Source: Longibacter salinarum
GTDB taxonomy: Bacteria; Bacteroidota; Rhodothermia; Rhodothermales; Salinibacteraceae
Direction of reading: 5' to 3'
Assembly (NCBI RefSeq): GCF_002554795.1
Contig: NZ_PDEQ01000005.1
Location: 248,001-312,000 of the forward strand
Length of the DNA stretch: 64,000 nucleotides
Shown in pieces: positions 17,015 through 26,895 of the stretch. The number at the start of each line of letters is the position of its first letter. Positions within the stretch are counted from its first letter, which is position 1. A program made the translations under genes and the position numbers. The notes beneath the pieces were generated by a model, which searched no databases, was not told the origin of the DNA, and worked only from the letters and a program-made list of their open reading frames with translations.

Positions 17015-18396
17015 CACCTGTTCGGCGGACAGCCTGTGGCCATGCAAGGGGACGGACCTTCTGTCAGCCGGTCCTCACTGTGGTCCCAACACTGAGGCGC
17101 CGTAGATCTCTATCAGCCATGCCTACTGCGTCCGTGCCAAACGGTGACCCTGGTCCGCACTGGAAACAGGACCGCTCATCCTGACTTCTTCGTACCCCAT
17201 CCGCCAAACAGAACCTGTTTGACGGACAGCCTTCGGCCAGGCAAGGGGACGGACCTCCTGACGGTCGGTCCTCGCGATGATCCCATCGCTGAGGCACCGT
17301 AGATCTCTATCAGCCATGCCTACTGCATCCATGCCAAACGGTTACCCTGGTCCGCACCGGAGACAGGACCGTTCATCCTGACTTCTTCGTACCCCATCCG
17401 CCAAACAGAACCTGTTCGGCGGACAGCCTTCGGCCAGGCAAGGGGACGGACCTCCTGACGGTCGGTCCTCGCGATGATCCCATCGCTGAGGCACCGTAGA
17501 TCGCTATCAGCCATGCCTACTGCATCCACGCCGAACGATGACCCTGGTCCGCACCGGAGACAGGACCGTTCATCCTGACTTTTTCGTACCCCATCCGCCA
17601 AACAGAACCTGTTCGGCGGACAGCCTTCGGCCAGGCAAGGGGACGGACCTCCTGACGGTCGGTCCTCGCGATGATCCCATCGCTGAGGCGCCGTAGATCT
17701 CTATCAGCCATGCCTACTGCGTCCGTGCCAAACGGTGACCCTGGTCCGCACTGGAAACAGGACCGTTCATCCTGACTTTTTCGTACCCCATCCGCCAAAC
17801 AGAACCTGTTCGGCGGACAGCCTTCGGCCATGCAAGGGGACGGACCTCCTGACGGTCGGTCCTCGCGATGATCCCATCGCTGAGACACCGTAGATCTCTA
17901 TCAGCCATGCCTACTGCGTCCGTGCCAAACGGTGACCCTGATCCGCACTGGAGACGTGACCGTTCATCCTGACTTCTTCGTACCCCATCCGCCAAACAGA
18001 ACCTGTTTGACGGACAGCCTTCGGCCATGCAAGGGGACGGACCTCCTGACGGTCGGTCCTCGCGATGATCCCATCGCTGAGGCACCGTAGATCTCTATCA
18101 GCCATGCCTACTGCATCCATGCCAAACAGTGACCCTGGTCCGGACTGGAGACGTGACCGTTCATCCTGACTTCTTCGTATCCCATCCGCCAAACAGAACC
18201 TGTTTGACGGACAGCCTTCGGCCATGCAAGGGGACGGACCTCCTGACGGTCGGTCCTCGCGATGATCCCATCGCTGAGGCGCCGTAGATCTCTATCAGCC
18301 ATGCCTACTGCATCCATGCCAGACGGTGACCCTGGTCCGCACTGGAGACGTGACCGCTCATCCTGACTTCTTCGTACTCCATCCGCCAAACAGGTT
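17015..18396. repeat. Seven-copy tandem array of a 197-bp unit with terminal inverted repeats
   Basis: The marker CCATCCGCC recurs at 17197, 17394, 17591, 17788, 17985, 18182 and 18379, a spacing of exactly 197 bp each time. Each unit starts AACCTGTTYGRCGGA and ends TCCGCCAAACAG(GTT), which are inverted repeats of each other, so the unit looks like a small non-autonomous (MITE-like) element repeated head to tail. The first unit (17015-17211) is the most diverged. Inside each unit are further hairpins, for example GGACGGACC...GGTCGGTCC and GCGATG...CATCGC. Minus-strand reading frames through it change frame with every unit (197 is not a multiple of 3) and are not genes. Confidence 0.9.
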
Positions 18397-18403
18397 ATCA
18401 CGG

Positions 18404-18555
18404 TTCAGAGGACCGACTGATTTCCAGGAGGAATTTCGCAGTTCGAAAATAGAACTTCGCACTCCTCTTCCCCTCCCTCACCCTCTCCCCCCCCATACAT
18501 TCATACTTCCACACTTCCACACCTCCAAACCTCGAAACCTCCACACCGAAATCCG
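18404..18555. repeat. Degenerate heptamer-like repeat tract before the second DUF3667 gene
   Basis: GGTTCAGAGG, then TTTCGCAGTTCG...ACTTCGCACTCC, then a long pyrimidine tract with TTCCACACTTCCACACCTCC and CAAACCTCGAAACCTCC. Same series and order as 15652-15905. Confidence 0.6.
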
Positions 18556-18683
18556 GAACGGATTTCGACCCCGTGCATCTCAGCAACATCTAACGTAACT
18601 TGCCATTTACGGGTCATAGGGCGCGTCGTCCCCGCCACGCGCTCGGCTCTCCGCACTCTGTCGCTGCATCGGATTCTCCGGTC

Positions 18684-20303
18684 ATGAGTTCTACCGATTC
18701 CTCTTCTTCGACGCCGGACGCTGGTAAGCAGGCGGACACGCCTCGCCCGGACGCCCATGAGGAGCCCACCGGGGACAACACATCCGGGGATGGGTCGATG
18801 GACGAGAACATCTCCACCCTCGAGCCGGCACGTGATGCGACGTCTTCAGATTTTGCCCCAGACTCTTTGGCCAGGAGACTTGAAGCCATTGGGGAACGAC
18901 AGGTCCGGGCAGATGCTGAACCGAAACTGGAGTCTTCGATAGCGGGTTCTGACGCCACATCGGATGCCGATCCCGACGAGGTGACTCCGGCGCCCGAACA
19001 TTCCGACCCTGAGCCGGCGGACGCGGAGCCCACAGCATTCGAAGACGCTTCATCAGACGATGAGGCCATGGCCGACACAACAGACACGGAAAATATCGAC
19101 GTCGAAGATACCGAGACCGACACGCCAGCACCCCTCGGCGAAACGCCACCGCGCAAGCAATGCGCCAACTGCGACACCCCGCTCGTCGGACCGTACTGCG
19201 CCAACTGCGGGCAGCGCGCCGCCGAACGGATCGTGCCGCTCCATGAGATGACGCAGGAGTGGGTCGAGGACCTTTTCGAGTTCGACCTGCGCATCTTCCG
19301 GACGCTCCCGACCTTTTTCTTCAAGCCAGGCCGGCTGACGAAAGAGTACGTTCAGGGCAAGCGCGTCCGCTACGTGCGGCCGCTCCGCCTCTACCTCGTC
19401 GCGAGTTTCATTCTGTTCTCCGTGCTCGCGTTCTCGGACCTCGCGACGATCGACACGGAGGAGTCCGAAGCGGCGGTACCCGATTCTGCTGCAACAGCGG
19501 CCCTCCAGCAATCGGGCGCAACGCTCGATAGCCTGGCGAATGCAGCACCGGCCGCGTCGACGAATGACTCGGTCTACACGAGACTGCAGTCGATCCGCGA
19601 GACCATCAACAATCGAGACCCGGATGCGCCGCTGGATACAGCCGCTCTGCTCGGTAGCCTCCGCGATCTCGAAAACGTGGGCCAATTGTCGGAGACCGAT
19701 CAGGCTAACATCGACCATCTTACACAGGCGGCCGTGGCACGGGCGATGACGGCGGAGACGCAGACCAACGGCGGGAGCAAGGGCAACGGCCGGAGTGCAC
19801 TCGCCCATCAAGTCGCGGACAACATCAACATTAGCCTGTTCGACGACCCGCAGCGCGATGCCGAGGCCGAGGCGTTCGTCAAGAAGCGGCTGGTCCAGAC
19901 GATCGAGGATCCGAACGTCTTCATGCGGGGCATGGTCGACCGGGCGCCCTACGTGATGTTCTTGCTGCTGCCGATCTTTGCGCTGCTCCTGAAGCTCCTC
20001 TACGCCCGCCGTGGCAAGCTGTACGTGCAACACCTCATTTTCGCCCTGCACTTCCACGCGCTCGCCTTTCTGGTTTTCGCCGCCGCGACCGGCTTTCTCA
20101 TCACAGACTCCGCGACGCTCCACACGATTGGCGGCTGGTTCCTCCTGCTGCCGTTCGTTTATCTCTTCATTGCGATGCACCACGTGTACGAGCAGGGTTG
20201 GCTGAAAACAGGAATCAAGGTGACCCTGCTCCTCGGCATCTACAACACGTTCATAGCGATCGCGATGGTTGTTCTGGCGATTGCGAACTTCCTTCTGCTC
20301 TGA
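18684..20303 (+). CDS. DUF3667 membrane protein with long acidic N-terminus, paralogue 2
   Basis: A 539-residue protein. The first 155 residues are a low-complexity acidic tail rich in D, E, S, T and P, probably disordered and cytoplasmic. A zinc ribbon follows (QCANCDTPLVGPYCANCGQR), then the DUF3667 signature DLFEFDLRIFRTLPTFFFKP and YVQGKRVRYVRPLRLYLVAS, a first span, a hydrophilic loop of about 160 residues, and a C-terminal cluster of spans. It is the longer paralogue of the protein at 15909-16799. The acidic tail is absent from the shorter copy. ATG 18684 is preferred; an upstream alternative start at 18600 adds a basic, unrelated stretch. Confidence 0.85.
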   Translation: MSSTDSSSSTPDAGKQADTPRPDAHEEPTGDNTSGDGSMDENISTLEPARDATSSDFAPDSLARRLEAIGERQVRADAEPKLESSIAGSDATSDADPDEVTPAPEHSDPEPADAEPTAFEDASSDDEAMADTTDTENIDVEDTETDTPAPLGETPPRKQCANCDTPLVGPYCANCGQRAAERIVPLHEMTQEWVEDLFEFDLRIFRTLPTFFFKPGRLTKEYVQGKRVRYVRPLRLYLVASFILFSVLAFSDLATIDTEESEAAVPDSAATAALQQSGATLDSLANAAPAASTNDSVYTRLQSIRETINNRDPDAPLDTAALLGSLRDLENVGQLSETDQANIDHLTQAAVARAMTAETQTNGGSKGNGRSALAHQVADNINISLFDDPQRDAEAEAFVKKRLVQTIEDPNVFMRGMVDRAPYVMFLLLPIFALLLKLLYARRGKLYVQHLIFALHFHALAFLVFAAATGFLITDSATLHTIGGWFLLLPFVYLFIAMHHVYEQGWLKTGIKVTLLLGIYNTFIAIAMVVLAIANFLLL

Positions 20304-20632
20304 GCCCTCGGCCGGGCGCTTTCCGGCACGATGTGTGCCCGTTCCCATTCCCGTGTAGTACATGTAGCGTAGCGGATCCGTCCACCGCGGCCTCCGTACG
20401 TATTCTGTCTCTGTTCTCAAGGCCCCCTCTGCCTATCTGCGCGACCGATACGACAGCCTCTGTTCGACTCAACCCCAAAGCGTGTCATGACGCCACGGAT
20501 GATGGCCGTGTGCACGCGTAAATCCCGCTTTTATTGGATGGGTCGACGCTCCTTACTTTTTCTGACCGCTGTCGCCGCGTGTCCCTCTGGATCGCGGTTT
20601 CGTTCGCCGTTCTGCATCTGCTCCTCCCCCGA
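20304..20632. other. Intergenic region before the TonB receptor
   Basis: About 330 bp between two same-strand genes. No repeat or terminator stands out; presumably the receptor's promoter lies here. Nothing else seen. Confidence 0.35.
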
Positions 20633-23137
20633 ATGACTCGTATGTCTGTTCGCCTGCTTCGCGCGATCGCCTGGAGCGCCGCTGTAGGTCTGTTCATTTC
20701 CCTCTTCGCCCCCACGGCCATCGCTCAGACCGATGGCTTCGTCGCGGGAACGGTCCGCGATGCCAGCAACACCCCGATCCCCGGCGTAACGGTCCTCGTC
20801 CGTGGCACCAATTACGGCACGGCCACCAACGAGGATGGCTATTACCGGATGACGCTCCCAGCCGGCCGGTACGCGCTCCGCTTCTCGGCCGTCGGCTTTG
20901 CCGCCCGCACCGACTCGGTTGTGGTTCGACGCGGTGAAACGACCGAACTGAACGTCGAACTCGAGGACGCCGTCATGGAAATGGAAGGCGTCACCGTCGA
21001 GGAGGAAGGCGCGACAAAAGACGCCGGCGTGTTCAGCGTGGACCCGGAGGACGTGCAGTCGATGCCGACGCCGTTTAAGGACGGCTTCCGTGCGCTGAAG
21101 GTCGTCCCAGGGGTCGCGACCAATAACGAGTTGTCGCAGCAGTACTCGGTGCGCGGCGGAGGGTACAATGAAAACCTCATTTTCCTGAACGGCTTCGAGG
21201 TGTACATGCCATTCCGCCCGCGTCAGGGCGAGCAGGAAGGACTGGGCTTGCTGAATCCCGACCTGGCGCAGTCCATCACGTTTTACACCGGCGGCTTTCC
21301 CGCGCGCTACGGCGGAAAGCTCTCCTCAGCACTGGACGTGCAGTATCAGGAGCCGGAGAACGCGCCGATCCACGGCTCGGCCTCGATGTCGACGCTCGAC
21401 GCCTCAATCCACGCGGGCTCGTCGGCACTGGACAACTCGCTGAGCTGGACGATCGGTGCGCGCCACGCGCAGCCCGGCCGATTCTTCGGTACGCAGGACC
21501 TGAAAGGCGAATACGACCCGCGTTTCAGCGACGTGCAGGGCGCGGCTACCTACCGCCTCGGCGGCGGACACGAGATCGAAGCACTCGGGATTTACGCCGA
21601 TCACCAGTTTGAGCTCAACCCGACCGAGCGCCGGACCTTCTTCGGCATCATCAGCCTGAACCCCCGGATCGCGAACAACCAGTTCCGCTCCCTCTGGTCG
21701 GACCTCGCAGGCGCCCGAACGGACGGCTACACGACGCGCTTCGGTGGCGTTCGCCTACGGTCGCCCATCAGCGACAAAATCGAGTTGTCGCACGCTGTCG
21801 CCTACTACAGCACGACCGAATCGGAGAACTTCGACATCACCGGTGATGCGGACGTGTACGAGGTCGACCCGACGGCCGGTGCGAACAACCCGGAGAACTA
21901 CAACCGGCTCAGCAACTCGCAGCACACCAACTTCGCCGACAACAGCGTCGATGTCGAGACGCTCACGGGCCGCGGACGGTACCGCTACAACCTGGCGCGC
22001 CACGCTCTGGAGGCCGGGTGGCACGTCCGCTCCCTGCACTTCGACGACCGGCTTAACGAGAAGACCGTGATCGAGACGGGCCGCGGCGACGACTACCGAC
22101 GGATTGTGGTCGACAGCCTGAGCGATGCGGCGACATTTAACGAGATGCAGTCGGGCTTCTACGTCCAGGACGCCGTCGACGTCCTGCCACAGCGGGGACG
22201 CTTTGTCGTCACCGGTGGCGTACGAACCGACTACTACACGTTCAACGACGAGTGGACGGTCTCGCCCCGCATCTCGGCGACCTTTCAGGCGAACGAACAG
22301 CTGACGCTGACGGGCTCGTGGGGCCTCTACCATCAGAAGCCGATCTACCGTGAGCTGCGCGGGTCGGCGGAGGCCTCTCCGGATGTCCCCGACGGCGGCG
22401 TCATCGACGACCTTCTGAATCGGGACCTGAAGTCGCAGCAATCCTCGCAGTTCGTTCTGGGCGGCGAGTACTTCTTCCCGTCGCTTCGACTCTACCTGCG
22501 AACCGAAGCGTACTACAAGGACCTGTCGAACATCGTCAGCTACACGATCGACGACATTCGTGTCGAGTACTCGGGCGAAAACGACGCCGATGGCTACATC
22601 GCCGGGTTCGACACGCAGATCCGCGGCGAGCTGGTGCCAGGACTGGAGAGCTGGTTCAACTACAGCTTTATGATCGCGCGTGAGCGCTTCAAGCCGCAGT
22701 TTCAGGACGAGTTCAACCAGGGCCTCGTCCCGCGCCCAACCGACCAGCGCCACACCTTCTCCGCCTTCGTACAGGATTACGTCCCGGGCGACAAAACGTG
22801 GAAGCTGCACATGCGCGCGCTCTACGGCAGTGGCCTGCCCTACACCCCGCCGGTGCCCGGCCCGGATGTCAACGGTCAGCCGACGCGCCAGCCCGGCGAC
22901 CGGATGTCAGCCCGCATCACGGCGTACAGACGCGTGGACATCGGGGCAACAAAGGAGATCACCGTGGTCGAGGACGGCATCGGACGAACGCCCGTCAAGC
23001 TTGACCTCACCCTGGAGGTGCTGAACATGTTCGATATGGATAACACGGTGACGTACTCGTGGGAGGGCGACTGGACGCGCGTCCCGAAACGCCTCACGCC
23101 CCGCACGCTGAATGCCCGCGTCCGGCTGACGTTTTAG
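20633..23137 (+). CDS. TonB-dependent outer-membrane receptor
   Basis: An 834-residue receptor. A signal peptide (LFISLFAPTAIAQ) is followed by a carboxypeptidase-regulatory-like domain (FVAGTVRDASNTPIPGVTVL, TNEDGYYRM), a plug domain (SMPTPFKDGFRALKVVPGV, QQYSVRGGGYNENLIFLNG, YTGGFPARYGGKLSSALDV) and a beta-barrel ending in aromatic-type residues (LNARVRLTF). This is the Bacteroidota layout in which TonB energy drives uptake of a bound ligand across the outer membrane. No SusD-like lipoprotein lies beside it, so a glycan system is not indicated; metal, cofactor or peptide uptake is possible. The copper-ATPase/cbb3 operon is convergent and overlaps its stop by 3 bp. ATG 20642 is an equally good start. 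Confidence 0.92.
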   Translation: MTRMSVRLLRAIAWSAAVGLFISLFAPTAIAQTDGFVAGTVRDASNTPIPGVTVLVRGTNYGTATNEDGYYRMTLPAGRYALRFSAVGFAARTDSVVVRRGETTELNVELEDAVMEMEGVTVEEEGATKDAGVFSVDPEDVQSMPTPFKDGFRALKVVPGVATNNELSQQYSVRGGGYNENLIFLNGFEVYMPFRPRQGEQEGLGLLNPDLAQSITFYTGGFPARYGGKLSSALDVQYQEPENAPIHGSASMSTLDASIHAGSSALDNSLSWTIGARHAQPGRFFGTQDLKGEYDPRFSDVQGAATYRLGGGHEIEALGIYADHQFELNPTERRTFFGIISLNPRIANNQFRSLWSDLAGARTDGYTTRFGGVRLRSPISDKIELSHAVAYYSTTESENFDITGDADVYEVDPTAGANNPENYNRLSNSQHTNFADNSVDVETLTGRGRYRYNLARHALEAGWHVRSLHFDDRLNEKTVIETGRGDDYRRIVVDSLSDAATFNEMQSGFYVQDAVDVLPQRGRFVVTGGVRTDYYTFNDEWTVSPRISATFQANEQLTLTGSWGLYHQKPIYRELRGSAEASPDVPDGGVIDDLLNRDLKSQQSSQFVLGGEYFFPSLRLYLRTEAYYKDLSNIVSYTIDDIRVEYSGENDADGYIAGFDTQIRGELVPGLESWFNYSFMIARERFKPQFQDEFNQGLVPRPTDQRHTFSAFVQDYVPGDKTWKLHMRALYGSGLPYTPPVPGPDVNGQPTRQPGDRMSARITAYRRVDIGATKEITVVEDGIGRTPVKLDLTLEVLNMFDMDNTVTYSWEGDWTRVPKRLTPRTLNARVRLTF

Positions 23138-25317
23138 GCGTCCGGTGTCTGCGTCGACGTCGGAGACCGTCTTTTCAGGCGAAACGCGTTCCACGTCACG
23201 AGCCCGCTACTGCCAGCCATGACGACCACGGCGGCGATCGGGTGAAGGAGGCCGGCCACAGCCATCCCGAGCCCGACGGCGTTGTACCCGAACGTCCACC
23301 ACAGATTCTGGTGAATGATGCGGCGTGTTTCCCGGGCCAGCATGAACAGGTCCGCGACGACATCCGCATCCGGGTGATAGAGCGCGATGTCCGCTGCGTC
23401 GATCGACACACCGGCGCCGTCCGTCCGCGCCATGCCCACATCGGCCTTCGCGATGGCTGCCGCGTCGTTGATCCCGTCGCCCACCATCGCGACGACAGCT
23501 CCTTCTGCCTGCAACTGCCGAACGCGGTCGGCTTTCTCCTCTGGCGTCACGCCCGCCTGAACCGGCACACCGAGCATTTTCTGAAGCCGCTCCGCTGCCC
23601 CTCCCCGGTCGCCTGTCATCACAAGGGGCCGCACACCCTTTTCCCGCAGCCGGTTCATTGCCTCCCTCGCGCCGTCGCGCATCCGCTCCGTGAGCGTTAT
23701 CACGGCGACCGCCCGATCACCAACCACAACCGTCACTGCTGTGCGCCCCTCGCTCCGCGCCCGGTTCCGGCGCGTCTGAAGCGGAGTTGGCATCCGTGCC
23801 GACAGCCGCTCGACGATTCTGTCGTTCCCAATTCCAACGCGGATGCTTGCCCCACCAGGTGCCGTCCACGTCCCGATGACGCCCGCCCCGGGGATCGTTT
23901 CCGCTTCGGTGATCGCATCCGAGCTGACCTGCGCCACCTGCTCCTGAATGGCGTGTCCGATCGGGTGTCGGCTCGTCGCTTCCAGGGCCGCAGCCAGGTG
24001 CAACACACGCTCCTCCGTCCACTCCGCCGTATCGGCTACAGTCGCGTTCAGGTGTCGTGCCTGGCGGGCGTCAACCTCCCACCCCGAAGCGGGTGCGGAT
24101 GGATCCACAAACACGTCGACGGACGGAGCGTCGAGCGCCGTCAGGGTGCCGGTCTTGTCGAACACAAACGTGTCCGCCTGCGCGAGGTCGAGCAGCGCAT
24201 CACCATCCCGGATCAGAATCCCATCTCGACTCGCCTCGCCCAACCCGACGACGAGAGACAACGGAATCGCGATGCCGAGGGCACATGGACACGTGATAAG
24301 GACGACGCTGAGAGCCGTGTAAAGTGCTTTCTCGAAGCCCGCGGCTGCGTACCACCCGGCAAACGTGGCGAGCGCCAGCACGATGACGCCCGGGATCAGC
24401 GTGCGCATGATGCGGTCGGTCAGCCGCTGCAGGCGGGGAGGACTCGCCAGCGCCCGGTGCATCATCTGCTCAATGCGGGCAAGGCGCCGGTCCTCCCCGA
24501 CGGCCACAGCCCTCAACACAATGGGGCCGTCAACCACGGATGTCCCCGCGTACACCTCGTCGCCCGGCTCCCGCACCGCCGGCTTTGCCTCACCGGTCAG
24601 GCTGCTCTCATCGACGTACACGCTCCCTTCCTCGATCACTCCGTCGACCGGGACGATGTCCCCGGCTGCCACACGAACGACATCGCCTTGCTCGATCATT
24701 CCGACATCGACGTGCCCGCGCGATGGTCGAAGGCGCTCGTACGTTGCTTCCGGGACATCGAGGAGGTGACGGAGCACAGCGGTCGTTCGCCCTTTTGCGC
24801 GAGCCGTCAGGTACCGTCCGAGCGTGTAGATCGCAAGCAGCGTGACCGCCGTCTCGATGTACACGGGTCCCGTGCCGCGAACATAGCTCACCGCGCTGAC
24901 AGAAACAGCACTCGACGTCCCCAGCGCGAACAGGACGTGCAGTGACAGGCGCTGGTGCCGAAGGTCGGCGATGGCGGACCGGGCGACGGGCAGGCCCAGC
25001 AGAAGGAGCGCCGGGACCGCGACGAGGAGGAGCACCCAGTGCGCCGTTCCAACATCGTGCTGAAGCTCTCGGAACGCCGCAAACCCGTACTCCGAGCTGA
25101 CCGCCAGACTGAGCACCATCACAAAGGCCGCCATTAGCAAGCCCGCAAATACGCGGACGAGGAGATGGTGCTGCCTCTCGTCAACGATCGCATAGCCACG
25201 GGCTTCCGTCTCCCCGAGCATGCGGCATCCGTAGCAGCAGTACGTCGCCGTGGCGGCCGACGAAGACACCGGTTCGCTCCCTACGGGCAGGCCGCAATGG
25301 TCGCAGTAGTCTGGCAT
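23134..25317 (-). CDS. ccoI: Heavy-metal P1B-type ATPase, CcoI/FixI-like
   Basis: A 727-residue cation pump. It has an N-terminal metal-ribbon (CDHCG...YCCYGC, residues 5-31) instead of a standard HMA domain, as CcoI/FixI proteins often do. The P1B core includes TGEAKP (241-246), the membrane CPC copper site (343-345) in ITCPCALGIAIPL, the phosphorylation loop DKTGT (387-391) and the hinge MVGDGINDAAAIAKADVGMA. In the family CcoI exports copper to the periplasm to metallate cbb3 oxidase. It sits 27 bp after ccoP at the end of the cbb3 operon, which supports that role over a detoxification CopA. The stop overlaps that of the TonB receptor. Confidence 0.9.
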   Translation of the reverse strand: MPDYCDHCGLPVGSEPVSSSAATATYCCYGCRMLGETEARGYAIVDERQHHLLVRVFAGLLMAAFVMVLSLAVSSEYGFAAFRELQHDVGTAHWVLLLVAVPALLLLGLPVARSAIADLRHQRLSLHVLFALGTSSAVSVSAVSYVRGTGPVYIETAVTLLAIYTLGRYLTARAKGRTTAVLRHLLDVPEATYERLRPSRGHVDVGMIEQGDVVRVAAGDIVPVDGVIEEGSVYVDESSLTGEAKPAVREPGDEVYAGTSVVDGPIVLRAVAVGEDRRLARIEQMMHRALASPPRLQRLTDRIMRTLIPGVIVLALATFAGWYAAAGFEKALYTALSVVLITCPCALGIAIPLSLVVGLGEASRDGILIRDGDALLDLAQADTFVFDKTGTLTALDAPSVDVFVDPSAPASGWEVDARQARHLNATVADTAEWTEERVLHLAAALEATSRHPIGHAIQEQVAQVSSDAITEAETIPGAGVIGTWTAPGGASIRVGIGNDRIVERLSARMPTPLQTRRNRARSEGRTAVTVVVGDRAVAVITLTERMRDGAREAMNRLREKGVRPLVMTGDRGGAAERLQKMLGVPVQAGVTPEEKADRVRQLQAEGAVVAMVGDGINDAAAIAKADVGMARTDGAGVSIDAADIALYHPDADVVADLFMLARETRRIIHQNLWWTFGYNAVGLGMAVAGLLHPIAAVVVMAGSSGLVTWNAFRLKRRSPTSTQTPDA

Positions 25318-25344
25318 CGCACGTTCAATTGTTCTGACCGTCGA

Positions 25345-26181
25345 TTACCGACGTCCGCGCATGTGCTGCGCCATGGAAGCGTAAGCACGTCGTTCCCCCG
25401 AACGGTCGCCACGCATGAATCGGAGCGCCGCTGTTGCGTCCTCCGTCGCCGTCGTGTCGTTCGAGGTGCCCGCATCATCTTCGACATCGCCCACACCCAT
25501 GTTCTCCGGCTGCTGGAGCTCCTCCGCCGTCCACGCCTGCACCCGGCCCTCCGTCGCAGACCGAACGGATTGCACCTCTTCACCCGTCACCTCCGACGCG
25601 CTGTTGTCCCAGCTCTGCCGCACGTGCGTAATCACGGCGGCGATTTCTTGATCACTGAGCTGGTTGCCCCATGCCGGCATGTTGCCGTTGTAAACATTCC
25701 CGCGCACCTCAACCTCACCGATCATCCCCTGAAGGAGAATGCGGATGATCTGCCCCTTGTCTCCCGTCACCCATTCGGCCTGATTCAGCGGAGGAAACGC
25801 CCCGGAAATTCCCTCGCCGTCCGACTGATGGCAGGTCGCACACCGGGAGCTGTAGATCTGTGCACCGTCCACCTCAACCTCCTCCGGCTCGGTCGTCGTT
25901 GCTACGACCGGATCGGAGGACTGCAGCCAGGGATCGGGGCTAAAGTCACCGGTGTAATGGCCGAGGTAGAACGTGCTGAAGAGCACGACCCCGAAAATCA
26001 CCATCCACAACCACATCGGCGGCGCCTCCATGCCCTCCGGCGGCAGAGACTGCTCCCGGAAGAGAGGCGCCAGCATATCGATCGGTTCCGGCGAGGACGC
26101 CTCGGAACGCGCCCCCTCATCCGCGGCAGAATTGCGCGCGTTCTCGGAAGACTCTGGTGGAGTTGAAGATTCGTCAGGCAT
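25345..26181 (-). CDS. ccoP: cbb3 oxidase subunit III-like monohaem cytochrome c
   Basis: A 278-residue membrane-anchored cytochrome. A hydrophilic N-terminus with Pro/Glu-rich sequence is followed by one span (about 55-74, WLWMVIFGVVLFSTFYLGHY), then a single haem-binding CATCH at 114-118 with the axial Met in NMPAWG. Classical CcoP is dihaem; here only one CxxCH exists, giving a reduced subunit III. A C-terminal tail of about 90 residues lacks cofactor motifs. In the complex it passes electrons from soluble donors to CcoO. It lies between ccoO and ccoI. Confidence 0.88.
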   Translation of the reverse strand: MPDESSTPPESSENARNSAADEGARSEASSPEPIDMLAPLFREQSLPPEGMEAPPMWLWMVIFGVVLFSTFYLGHYTGDFSPDPWLQSSDPVVATTTEPEEVEVDGAQIYSSRCATCHQSDGEGISGAFPPLNQAEWVTGDKGQIIRILLQGMIGEVEVRGNVYNGNMPAWGNQLSDQEIAAVITHVRQSWDNSASEVTGEEVQSVRSATEGRVQAWTAEELQQPENMGVGDVEDDAGTSNDTTATEDATAALRFMRGDRSGERRAYASMAQHMRGRR

Positions 26182-26235
26182 GAACGAGCGGGGTAGAAAA
26201 CGGGAAAAGATTCCGCTGGTGGATGCAACGGCGTC

Positions 26236-26835
26236 TTACTGGCTTGCGCCGTCCTCATTCAGCGGCTGAAGCTCCAGGGTCATCAGGTATTCGTACAGAT
26301 ATATCGCCTCGTCCTTCGCCACGACCACCTTGCCCTCCGGCGGCGCATATTCCGGATTGATCGGTACGGTGACATCGGACGGCAGGACGTTGCTCCGGGA
26401 CTTCACCTCAAACATGTACGGATAGGCCGGCATCACCGAGCCCGGGCTCACGGAGCGAGGCTGATAGAGGTGCGCGAGGTGCCAGTCGCGACTCGGCTGT
26501 CGGCTGGCGATGTCATGCAGGTCCGGGCCGGTTCGCATCGAGCCAAGCTGATGCGTGTCGTCGTAGACATAGTCGCCGGGAAAGGACGGGCGCGACCCCC
26601 AGCCCCGACGGATGTCTGCGCCGAAGCCTTCCGGACGAACCTGTTGCGAGTGACAGTACAGGCATCCGTCTCGGACGTAGATGTCACGCCCACGTTGCTC
26701 CTCGAACGTATAGTCGGCCGTCCCGGGCGTCGGCTCAATGGTCGACAGCTGCAGGCTAGGAATGAGCGCCAGCGCCGTATAGCTCATCGAGATCGCCGCG
26801 AAGGCGCCGAGGAAGATGAGAAGAGAACGAGTCAT
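26236..26835 (-). CDS. ccoO: cbb3 oxidase subunit II, monohaem cytochrome c
   Basis: A 199-residue subunit with an N-terminal membrane anchor (about 5-25) and a CxxCH haem site, CLYCH, at residues 58-62 in the CcoO-typical setting RDGCLYCHSQQVRP. GPDLHDIASRQPSRDWHLAHLYQPR and the Met ligand in SVMPAYPYMF follow, all conserved in CcoO. It takes electrons from CcoP and passes them to the haem b of CcoN. It lies downstream of ccoN with a 60-bp gap. Confidence 0.93.
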   Translation of the reverse strand: MTRSLLIFLGAFAAISMSYTALALIPSLQLSTIEPTPGTADYTFEEQRGRDIYVRDGCLYCHSQQVRPEGFGADIRRGWGSRPSFPGDYVYDDTHQLGSMRTGPDLHDIASRQPSRDWHLAHLYQPRSVSPGSVMPAYPYMFEVKSRSNVLPSDVTVPINPEYAPPEGKVVVAKDEAIYLYEYLMTLELQPLNEDGASQ

Positions 26836-26895
26836 GGCAAATGGGAAATGCGAACGTCGAAAGGCGAAGTGGAGAGCACGACCTACGAGGGGCGG

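Noticed and set aside
17015-18396. CRISPR array or integron attC array
   Set aside because: The unit is 197 bp and repeated in full with no unique spacers or cassette genes; no cas or integrase gene is near.
17064-18401. Repeated minus-strand open frames with MAEGCP.. or MPQRWDHRED.. peptides
   Set aside because: They are produced by the 197-bp tandem repeat read through, change frame at each unit and have no start signals; treated as repeat, not protein.
19053-20420. 455-codon minus-strand open frame opposite the second DUF3667 gene
   Set aside because: Shadow of the plus-strand gene, rich in R, E and Q, with no domain.
23059-24945. 628-codon plus-strand open frame opposite the copper ATPase
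   Set aside because: Shadow frame; the minus strand holds a complete P1B ATPase.
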